Assembly: GCA_034430655.1 (NCBI GenBank)
Contig: DAOUEC010000169.1
Span: forward strand, 1-39,445
From: JAUWNP01 sp034430655
GTDB lineage: Bacteria > Chloroflexota > Anaerolineae > B4-G1
DNA length: 39,445 bases
Direction of reading: 5' to 3'
The notes beneath the pieces are model-generated. The model was not told where the DNA came from and searched no databases. It saw only the letters and a list, made by a program, of their open reading frames with translations. How positions within the stretch are numbered: position 1 is the first letter of the stretch; the number at the start of each line of letters is the position of its first letter. Positions 14,186-21,033 of the stretch are shown one piece after another. The position numbers were made by a program, and so were the translations under genes.

Positions 14186-15841
14186 CCGCCACTGTCGGGT
14201 GAGGGCCACCTGCGCGGCGTAATCAGCCACCTGGCGCTCGATCTCCGCCTCGTCCCAGCCCAGACGTGGGGCCATCAGTTCGGCCACATCGCGAGCCCGC
14301 TTCAGCCCCCCGTCCCACGTCTCGTAGATGACGTGGGTGCGGCGGATGAGCACGTCGCACAGCGTCAGCGCCATCTCGTGCTGTACGGCGTAGAGGGCTT
14401 CCGCCATCAGATAGGGCAGTTCCGGCACGATGCGCTCCCCCAGGTCGGGGTTCTCCTCCACATAGGCCAGCACCCACGTGGCATCACCGCCATAGGCCTC
14501 CATCAGATGCTTGCCCATCGCTTCGTCCACACCGCTCACCTGCGCGCGCTCAATCTGCGCGCCTTCCAGGGGTCTCTTGGTGCGACACTCGGACCGAGCG
14601 TGGATGTCAAACTCCTCCGCCAATCTTTTTTCGACGTAGTCGGCCAGTTGCTCGGCCATCAACCGGTGTATGGTCAACTTGCCGCCACCGATGGTAACGA
14701 GGCCAGATTTATTCTCCACAATCTGATGCCCGCGGGAGAGCGCGGACGGGCTGCCCGGGGCAAATATGAGTGGGCGAAGGCCAGCAAAAGTGCTGATGAT
14801 CTCGTCATGTTTAATCTGTGCGCCGGGAAAAGTGCGCTGTACTGCCTCCAGCAGATATTCAACGTCCTCAAGCGTAGCAGCCGGGTTGTCCAGGTCGCCC
14901 TGGTAGTCGGTGTCGGTAGTACCGATGAGGGCGAAGTCGCCCCAGGGGATGAGGAAAATGTGACGGCCGTCGCGGGGAACATTAAAGATGACAGCGTGCT
15001 GGCTACTCAGCCGTGCGCGGGGGATGAGCAGATGAGTCCCTTTGGTCGGACGGACCATCAGCCTTGCGTGACGTTCGTCCAGTTCGCGCACGCTGTCTAC
15101 CCAGACGCCGGCGGCGTTGACGACGATCCGGGCTCGTACTTCGATCTCCTGGTTGGGCGAAGGTCTCCCGACTGAGTCCCCCACTTCATCCACGACGTGA
15201 GCGCCGACGATGCGCCCCCCGGCTTTCATCAGCCCGACCGCGCGGGCGTGGTTGACCATCACCGCGCCGTGGAGGTGGGCAGCCCTGGCAGTCATCAGCG
15301 TCAGGCGAGCGTCATTCACCTGGGCATCATAGTAGCGCGCCACGCCGAGCAGACCCCGCCCGGCTACCAGCGGCTCGCGTCGTTGCACTTCCACTGGTTG
15401 CAACCAGCGGTGGCGTTGGACGTTGCGGAAGAGACTCAATGCATCATACAGCATCATCCCGACGCGGAGTTTCCAGGGAGCCGGTTTCTGCCCCCGATAG
15501 AGTGGGTAGAGGAAAGGCAACGGGCGCACCAATCGGGGAGCAATCTTGCGCATCACGCGCCGCTCACTGCAGGCATCGAACACCAACTTGAATTCGCCAT
15601 ATTCCAGGTAACGAATGCCGCCGTGGATGAGCCGCGTGGAGCGACTGCTGGTGCCGCTGCCGAAGTCATCCTTCTCGACCAGGGCGGTGTGGAAGCCACG
15701 CATCGCTGCATCGCGAGCCACCGCCACGCCGGTGATGCCACCGCCCACGACCAGCAGATCGAACTCCTCCTGGGCCAGACGCTCTACGTTCTCCCGGCGG
15801 ATAGCAGCAGAGAAGGAACGCACGTGAGAAGTTTCATCCAT
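14177..15841 (-). CDS. glpD: FAD-dependent glycerol-3-phosphate dehydrogenase
   Basis: A 554-residue flavoprotein that oxidises glycerol 3-phosphate to dihydroxyacetone phosphate and passes electrons to the respiratory quinone pool. The dinucleotide-binding motif is VVGGGITGVAVARDAAMRG near residue 30. SSRSTRLIHGGIRYLEYGEF and the later FAGLRPL are GlpD signatures. A C-terminal helical domain (residues about 390-554) completes the usual length. ATG 15841 is chosen with AGGAGGTG upstream; GTG 15847 overlaps that site. It follows the alkyl-DHAP-synthase-like gene by 14 bases, so both probably act on the same triose/glycerol phosphate pool. Confidence 0.92.
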   Translation of the reverse strand: MDETSHVRSFSAAIRRENVERLAQEEFDLLVVGGGITGVAVARDAAMRGFHTALVEKDDFGSGTSSRSTRLIHGGIRYLEYGEFKLVFDACSERRVMRKIAPRLVRPLPFLYPLYRGQKPAPWKLRVGMMLYDALSLFRNVQRHRWLQPVEVQRREPLVAGRGLLGVARYYDAQVNDARLTLMTARAAHLHGAVMVNHARAVGLMKAGGRIVGAHVVDEVGDSVGRPSPNQEIEVRARIVVNAAGVWVDSVRELDERHARLMVRPTKGTHLLIPRARLSSQHAVIFNVPRDGRHIFLIPWGDFALIGTTDTDYQGDLDNPAATLEDVEYLLEAVQRTFPGAQIKHDEIISTFAGLRPLIFAPGSPSALSRGHQIVENKSGLVTIGGGKLTIHRLMAEQLADYVEKRLAEEFDIHARSECRTKRPLEGAQIERAQVSGVDEAMGKHLMEAYGGDATWVLAYVEENPDLGERIVPELPYLMAEALYAVQHEMALTLCDVLIRRTHVIYETWDGGLKRARDVAELMAPRLGWDEAEIERQVADYAAQVALTRQWRLR

Positions 15842-15855
15842 TCTCACCTCCTCCT

Positions 15856-17544
15856 TTACGAGAGCAACAGGATGCCGGGATTCATAATGCCGGCCGGGTC
15901 AAAGGTCCGTTTGAGTGTCCGTAACACCCTCATACCTACCAGGCCGACTTCTTCCTTAAGCCACAGGGCGTGGTCGCGGCCTATGCCGTGATGATGCGTC
16001 AGTGTACCGCCAGCGGCCAGGATGGCCTCAGTGGTGGCCTGCTTGACCGCCCGCCACTGAGCCTGTCTCGCCAGCGGGTCGGGGTCATCCACCTGGCAGC
16101 CCAGGAAGGTTGAATAGAGCGAAGCGCCGTGTTCGTAGGCGTGAGAGATATGGGTCATTACGTAGCCTGGGCCGCCGCCGGTGGCAGTGATGGATACCTT
16201 CAGTGCACTGACCATAGCCTCATAGAGATGCATCAGATTCGACCAGGTGGTAGCCGTCTCCAGTGTGTCCACCATGACGCCGTGACCGAGAAGTGTATCA
16301 CGCAGGTAGGGCTGAGCGTAACGGTCGCGCATCCACGACCGCCCAACCACCCGTCCCAACGAGAGGCCTCGATGATCGCCGCATGTCTCCAGTGCCAGGT
16401 CCCATTGCCCGGCAACCCATTCGGTGTCCCCGTCGAAGCCCAGCAGCATCAAGGTGCTGCCCGTAATGAGGTCATACCCCCGCGTTTTCAAATACCCATC
16501 TGTCAGGCTGTCGGCCAGCCGGCGCAGCCCGTGATGCTCATGGCTCATCACGGCGGAGGCAGCCGTCTCGGGCGCGTCGGATAGGCGTATGATGGCCGGA
16601 CGCAGGTACTGTCTCTGCATCAGATCGCGGAAAGCGGCGACGCCGTCCTCCAGGTCGTGGAAGAGGATGCCGCGATAATCCTGCACCGCTGGCAGGGGAT
16701 GGATGCGCATTGTGGCCTCTGTGATGACGCCGTAGGTGCCCTCGGAGCCAATGAGCACACGCAAAAGGCTGGGGCCAGCAGCAGTAGCGGGCGTGTCCCT
16801 CGTCTCAATGATACCGACCGGCGTGACGACTCGCACAGCCTGGGTTAGGTGCTCGATCTTGCCATAGCCAATGGAGTTCTGACCGGCCGCGCGGGTGGCC
16901 ATCCAGCCGCCAAGGGTGGAGAACTCGAAGGACTGGGGAAAGTGACCCAGCGTGAAGCCCTGCGCGTTCAGTTGGGCTTCCACTTCCGGGCCGGTCGCGC
17001 CAGCCTGGATGCGGGCCGTGCGTGAGACCGGATCCACCGAAAGTACGCGATCCAGCCGTGCCAGGTCGAGGGTGATGGTGGGGCAGTCGCCGGGTTCCGG
17101 CTCGACGCCACCCAGGACGGAACTGCCGCCGCCGAAGGGGACGACAGCGACGTCGCGGTCGGCCGCCCAGGCCAGCAGGGAGACGACCTGTCCCTGGTCG
17201 GCGGGGTAGACGATGGTGTCGGGGGGATTAGGGATATGACCGGCGCGGATGCGCACCAGGTCGCGGTAGGATTTGCCGTAGGCGTGCTCGACGCGAGACA
17301 GTTTATCGGTACGCACCGCTTCCTCGCCCAGCAGTCTGCGCAGATATGAGAGCATCGGGTCGTCCAGGCATGGCGGCCGCAGTGTGATTTCCTCGAGGTG
17401 GACGGGGGGCGTCTCGTGCTCAAGCGCCTCGTCGGGCAGTTCGAGCCATTCCCGGAGCGCGGGCCAGAAGGTCGGACGGCCCTCCAACGAATAGTCCTGG
17501 TCAAGTGTGCCCCATCCCCACCAACGCAGGTTGGGTATGTCCAT
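15856..17544 (-). CDS. Alkyldihydroxyacetonephosphate synthase-like FAD-binding protein
   Basis: A 562-residue flavoprotein of the VAO/PCMH family. The FAD-binding PP-loop is VVPFGGGSSVLGGVE near residue 140. THISHAYEHGASLY and the histidine run THHHGIGRDHALWL near residue 515 match alkyl-DHAP synthase (AGPS), as does the N-terminal WWGWG followed by the FWPALREWL-type region. AGPS swaps the acyl chain of acyl-DHAP for a fatty alcohol to make ether lipids. Bacterial relatives may instead be 2-hydroxyacid dehydrogenases, so the reaction is not certain. The gene precedes glpD on the same strand. No strong promoter was found in front of it. Confidence 0.8.
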   Translation of the reverse strand: MDIPNLRWWGWGTLDQDYSLEGRPTFWPALREWLELPDEALEHETPPVHLEEITLRPPCLDDPMLSYLRRLLGEEAVRTDKLSRVEHAYGKSYRDLVRIRAGHIPNPPDTIVYPADQGQVVSLLAWAADRDVAVVPFGGGSSVLGGVEPEPGDCPTITLDLARLDRVLSVDPVSRTARIQAGATGPEVEAQLNAQGFTLGHFPQSFEFSTLGGWMATRAAGQNSIGYGKIEHLTQAVRVVTPVGIIETRDTPATAAGPSLLRVLIGSEGTYGVITEATMRIHPLPAVQDYRGILFHDLEDGVAAFRDLMQRQYLRPAIIRLSDAPETAASAVMSHEHHGLRRLADSLTDGYLKTRGYDLITGSTLMLLGFDGDTEWVAGQWDLALETCGDHRGLSLGRVVGRSWMRDRYAQPYLRDTLLGHGVMVDTLETATTWSNLMHLYEAMVSALKVSITATGGGPGYVMTHISHAYEHGASLYSTFLGCQVDDPDPLARQAQWRAVKQATTEAILAAGGTLTHHHGIGRDHALWLKEEVGLVGMRVLRTLKRTFDPAGIMNPGILLLS

Positions 17545-17601
17545 AGACCATTAGCCCCCTCTCTTACTTCCTAATTGCCACCGACGATATTCAAGATGTG
17601 C

Positions 17602-17630
17602 TTGACAAAGAAACGTTTGTTCGGTATAAT
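17602..17630 (+). promoter_or_regulatory. Consensus sigma-70 promoter of the antitoxin/methyltransferase operon
   Basis: TTGACA (17602-17607), a 17-bp spacer ending TTCGG and TATAAT (17625-17630), identical to consensus in both boxes. The antitoxin ATG lies 42 bases after the -10 box. Confidence 0.85.
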
Positions 17631-17672
17631 GTATCTAAATTAGCCATTTTGGATATTAGTCAGGAGGATGCG

Positions 17673-17927
17673 ATGATTACCAAAAGCATCGGTTCAACCC
17701 AGGCTCAAAACAACTTCGGTCAAGTTTTGGACGATGTCACTCACAATCACACTCGCTATATCATCGAACGTCGCGGTGTTCCTCAAGCCATTATACTCAG
17801 CTTTGATGATTTTGCCTATGTGTTGAGTGACGAGAGCGAGCGCCAACAGATGGACACCATTTTAAGAGAGCTCCGTCCCGAATATCGTCTGGGGCAGATT
17901 CTCAGCCCGACGGCTGGCTCGAAATGA
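17673..17927 (+). CDS. Phd/YefM-type antitoxin without a toxin gene
   Basis: An 84-residue protein of the Phd/YefM antitoxin family: SIGSTQAQNNFGQVLDDV is the N-terminal DNA-binding part, then YIIERRGVPQAIILSFDDF. Family members repress their own promoter and neutralise a toxin through the C-terminus. No toxin gene follows. Instead the DNA methyltransferase starts 28 bases after the antitoxin stop, with an 11-codon frame bridging them. It may now act only as a repressor timing methyltransferase expression, or it may cooperate with a toxin elsewhere. ATG 17673 has AGGAGG five bases upstream; an earlier ATG lies too close to the promoter. Confidence 0.85.
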   Translation: MITKSIGSTQAQNNFGQVLDDVTHNHTRYIIERRGVPQAIILSFDDFAYVLSDESERQQMDTILRELRPEYRLGQILSPTAGSK

Positions 17928-17959
17928 CAGCAATCAACATCTTGGAATACCCAAAATGA
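17924..17959 (+). other. 11-codon reading frame bridging antitoxin and methyltransferase
   Basis: An ATG overlapping the antitoxin stop (ATGA at 17924) opens 11 codons that read MTAINILEYPK and end in TGA, which overlaps the methyltransferase ATG at 17956. It may be the remnant of a lost toxin's start, or a device that carries ribosomes to the methyltransferase, which has no good Shine-Dalgarno sequence of its own. Confidence 0.35.
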
Positions 17960-19344
17960 CATTCTTACCAGACTTACAGAGCAGGCAAGTGAAACAGTTG
18001 AGGCTACCTGGAATAGAGACAGAGCAGCATTCCCCGGTATCGAACAACAACGGCACAGGCTTCAACGACCCTGCATTTGCCAGCAACAAAACGCTACCTA
18101 TCCACCGATGGGTGCCGTGGATCGCTGGATTCTCCAGTGATTTCGTCAGAGACGTTCTGAATAGATACTTAGACAGCAAAGGAACTGTTTTAGACCCGTT
18201 CTCTGGTGTGGGTACTACCCTGGTAGAAGCCATTCTGCTCGGTCATAATGCGATTGGGTTCGAGATCAACCCGTATGCTGCCCTGGCTTGTCGCACAAAG
18301 GTAAACGCTTATCGCATTGACATCGAAAGATTATACGATAAGGTTTTGAGATTCCAGATATTCTATAACGAGAAAGTCTCATCCAGTTATGTTCCAGAAA
18401 GCACACTCCCCAAAGGATTCAAGACGCGAGCCGAGTTTTACAGTCCTAAGGTGCTACACAAAGTCTTGATCCTACAAGATTTCATTGACACCATCGAAGA
18501 ATCCGACTTGCAAGACTTATTCAGATTGGCCTTTGCTTCGACGATGGTGCGCTATTCAAATTATTCTTATGAGCCGAGTCTAGGCAGGCGGGTGAGCGCC
18601 GGGAAAGCAGAAATTCGGGATTTTCCAGTAGGCCAAACATTCCTGAGCAAGTTGACCGAAATGGCAGAAGACGTCGCCTGGTTTCAAGCAAATTTGCCGG
18701 ACGGACAGGCGAGTGTACAGATCATCAATGATTCCTTCTTTGAATATCAAACTTACTTGGCTCCTGAATCGGTTGATTTAGTAGTGACATCACCGCCTTA
18801 TCTAAACAACTATCACTACAATCGAAACACGCGGCCACAGTTATACTGGTTAGGATATGCAGAGTGCCCTCAAGACCTAAAACCCCTCGAAGACTTGAAC
18901 TTTGGTAAGTATTGGCAGACCGTCCGCGCTCAAGAACGCTTGAACCTGGACTTTTCTCTGCCAAATACGGACCTGGAAGAACGGCTGCAGGCGCTTAGGA
19001 ACCTTAATCCTGAAAAAGGCGTGTACGGCGGTAGGGGATGGGCCAACTACGCTGCCTCATACTTCAACGATTGCTACAGATTTGCAATGGGCATCAATTA
19101 CGCGCTCAAACCGGGTAGCACGGCATTGGTTGTCATTGGAAACAGTATATTGCAAGGCATCCTGATACCAACCGACCAATACTTTGGCAAGATCGCTGAA
19201 TCCGTTGGCCTTGAACTGGTCAGGATTGACGTACCACGAGCAACCCGCGTTGGGAATAGCATCATCCAATCAGACGTTCGTGTGGCTAAGGCTCAGGATT
19301 CGCATCAGTTGTATGAAGCCATAGTAGAGTTAAGGAAAAGGTGA
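17956..19344 (+). CDS. Type II DNA methyltransferase (SPPY class, likely N4-cytosine)
   Basis: A 462-residue amino-methyltransferase. The SAM-binding motif is DPFSGVGTTLVEA at residues 80-92, followed by AIGFEINPYA. The catalytic motif TSPPYLNNYHYNRN lies at 278-291. SPPY is typical of N4-cytosine enzymes, although some N6-adenine enzymes share it. The roughly 190 residues between the two motifs probably hold the target-recognition domain. It is the protective partner of the convergent restriction enzyme, with which it overlaps by 15 bases. Codon use and base composition are more AT-rich than in flanking genes, suggesting horizontal transfer. The ATG at 17956 lacks a good ribosome site and may depend on coupling. 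Confidence 0.85.
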   Translation: MTFLPDLQSRQVKQLRLPGIETEQHSPVSNNNGTGFNDPAFASNKTLPIHRWVPWIAGFSSDFVRDVLNRYLDSKGTVLDPFSGVGTTLVEAILLGHNAIGFEINPYAALACRTKVNAYRIDIERLYDKVLRFQIFYNEKVSSSYVPESTLPKGFKTRAEFYSPKVLHKVLILQDFIDTIEESDLQDLFRLAFASTMVRYSNYSYEPSLGRRVSAGKAEIRDFPVGQTFLSKLTEMAEDVAWFQANLPDGQASVQIINDSFFEYQTYLAPESVDLVVTSPPYLNNYHYNRNTRPQLYWLGYAECPQDLKPLEDLNFGKYWQTVRAQERLNLDFSLPNTDLEERLQALRNLNPEKGVYGGRGWANYAASYFNDCYRFAMGINYALKPGSTALVVIGNSILQGILIPTDQYFGKIAESVGLELVRIDVPRATRVGNSIIQSDVRVAKAQDSHQLYEAIVELRKR

Positions 19345-19962
19345 TCCTTCCAGGGATTGCTGAACCTTCGTGATCACATCCTCCAGGCGCGGTGGCTCTC
19401 CGGTTAGTCGCTCAGCCCACGGCCTGCCGGGATGCAAGACGTCCCACTCTGACCGCGCCTGATTATACCGACCTGCACCGGGGTCGTGATTCCCGAAGCC
19501 ATCTACGACCGTATTCCAGAGCGGCTTGTATCTGCGAATCAGGTCGGCCTCTACGGGTACAACCAGGTCACTTTCGGCGCCGTCGAGAATCACAAACCGA
19601 CATCGGAAATCATCAACCCGCAAGTTGGCTGCCTGTCGTATGTTCCTCGCATGCTCTCGTAGTCTTCGGTATAAGCCCGGTGTTTCGGAGTCTATGGCGC
19701 GTCCCGTTCGCCACCCTGGTGGTACAGTCTTGCCCACATAGATTGGTTGAACGCAGGTTTCCCGGTTCAAGCCGACGATCCTGGCATACAGTTCGTAATC
19801 ACCGACGTAGTATAACCCATAAACTCCAGACCCGATAAACTTGCCGGTCGGCGGCAACTTATGCACGGGTGTTTCAGTGAAAAACCCGATCGCCTCGTCC
19901 ACTACACTCCGGAACTTGGGTGAGTAGAAAGTATGCAGGCTGTAGTCGAAGTCCACCATCAT
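19330..19962 (-). CDS. Eco29kI-family GIY-YIG restriction endonuclease
   Basis: A 210-residue nuclease close in length to Eco29kI (214). All six known Eco29kI active-site residues have counterparts at matching spacing: Tyr48 in SGVYGLYY, Tyr75 in PIYVGKT, Arg100 and His104 in YRRLREHARN, Glu138 in VPVEADLI and Asn150 in PLWN. The C-terminal FGNHDPGAGRYNQARSEWD is also a family signature. Eco29kI cuts CCGCGG, but the target here may differ. It is read convergently to the methyltransferase from its own promoter. ATG 19962 has GGAGAG upstream. Confidence 0.9.
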   Translation of the reverse strand: MMVDFDYSLHTFYSPKFRSVVDEAIGFFTETPVHKLPPTGKFIGSGVYGLYYVGDYELYARIVGLNRETCVQPIYVGKTVPPGWRTGRAIDSETPGLYRRLREHARNIRQAANLRVDDFRCRFVILDGAESDLVVPVEADLIRRYKPLWNTVVDGFGNHDPGAGRYNQARSEWDVLHPGRPWAERLTGEPPRLEDVITKVQQSLEGSPFP

Positions 19963-19989
19963 TTGCTCTCCGTTTTCCCCTCCACCACC

Positions 19990-20018
19990 ATTCTACTGCC
20001 GTGCGATGAGAGTGTCAA
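19990..20018 (-). promoter_or_regulatory. Promoter for the restriction endonuclease
   Basis: Minus-strand TTGACA (20013-20018), 17-bp spacer, TAGAAT (19990-19995), with the nuclease start codon 28 bases further on. No gene was recognised in 20019-20161. Confidence 0.75.
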
Positions 20019-20161
20019 TAGGAATTGCGGCCTACTGCACCCCCACCCTGTGCCAGGCGTTGGGGAGAATCGGTTATGAATCACCGCTATGACCAGGACC
20101 ACCCGCGCCAGAACGACGCCAGTGACCTGGGTGTAGAGAACGCATTTAGCGGCGACGACGG

Positions 20162-20866
20162 CTACCCGAACTTGATGCTGTGCCCGCCGCTCGAACTCGG
20201 CTTCGGCAGTTTGGGGATCAGCCACGTGAGGAAAGCATCCTCACTGCGGGTCTGCATCAAGAATCCACCTGGGCCAGTGAGGTCCACTACTAATCCCTCA
20301 CCGCTGAAGAGGGTGGACTTGAGGCCGCCAACGGCGCGCACCCGGAAGCCCAGTCTATCGCTGAAGGCAACCAGGTGACCGGTATCCACGGTGTAGGTCT
20401 GGCCAGCCGCCAGTTCCATCTCGTGGATCGCTCCGTAACTGGAGAGAAGCAGCGTGCCGGTGCCGCTCACCTTGAGCAGGATCAGCCCCTCGCGGGCGAA
20501 GAAAGTCTTGGGTCCGCCCCACTTGGTGCTGACTTCAATCCCCTCGCTGGAGGCGACGTAACCGCCGGACTGAACCACGAGCGTCCCACCCTGCATCTGG
20601 CGCACAAAAATATCACCTGGCAGCGCTGGCGCGAGCATGATCTCGCCACCGTTACTGGGCGCCTGATAGGTGTTGACGAAGAAAGACTCGCCGCCCAGCA
20701 TTGAGCGGGCCAGGCTCTTGAGGATCCCGCCCCTGGCCTTCGTCTCCAGCGTCATCCCGGCCGACATGCCGACCATCGATCCAGCCTCGACCTGGATGGC
20801 CTCGTTGGGTGCCAGCCGTGCTACAGCCAGCGCGTAGGACGGACGGTACTGGATTTGGACTTCCAT
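20162..20866 (-). CDS. TIGR00266/AIM24-family protein
   Basis: A 234-residue beta-rich protein of the TIGR00266 family (AIM24-like). Typical segments are ALAVARLAPNEAIQVEAGSM, GGESFFVNTY, APALPGDI and the glycine-rich ending that follows the GLILLKVSGTGTLLLSSYG repeat-like strands. The family is widespread but has no settled biochemical role; a trimeric beta-barrel assembly is the usual description. ATG 20866 is chosen because AGGAGG lies eight bases before it; the open frame further upstream is not protein-like. A TATACT -10-like box is visible at 20918-20923 on the minus strand without a convincing -35. Confidence 0.85.
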   Translation of the reverse strand: MEVQIQYRPSYALAVARLAPNEAIQVEAGSMVGMSAGMTLETKARGGILKSLARSMLGGESFFVNTYQAPSNGGEIMLAPALPGDIFVRQMQGGTLVVQSGGYVASSEGIEVSTKWGGPKTFFAREGLILLKVSGTGTLLLSSYGAIHEMELAAGQTYTVDTGHLVAFSDRLGFRVRAVGGLKSTLFSGEGLVVDLTGPGGFLMQTRSEDAFLTWLIPKLPKPSSSGGHSIKFG

Positions 20867-20969
20867 TCTTGACCTCCTCTTTTGGTGCTCCCCGCCTCCG
20901 GTGGGCGGGCCAGGCATAGTATATCCCAATCACACGAGAAGGGAAGCAAAGGACGCTATAGACAGTTCA

Positions 20970-21000
20970 AGGGGAAGCGGGCTTTCTCGCCGCTTCCCCT
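20970..21000 (-). terminator. Strong hairpin after the C1 protease gene
   Basis: An 11-base perfect stem, AGGGGAAGCGG with CCGCTTCCCCT, encloses a nine-base loop 34 bases past the protease stop. There is no T-run, so termination would need other help; it may instead protect the mRNA 3' end. Confidence 0.55.
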
Positions 21001-21033
21001 CAAATCGCTTTAAGCGCCGGTTGTCTACATGGC

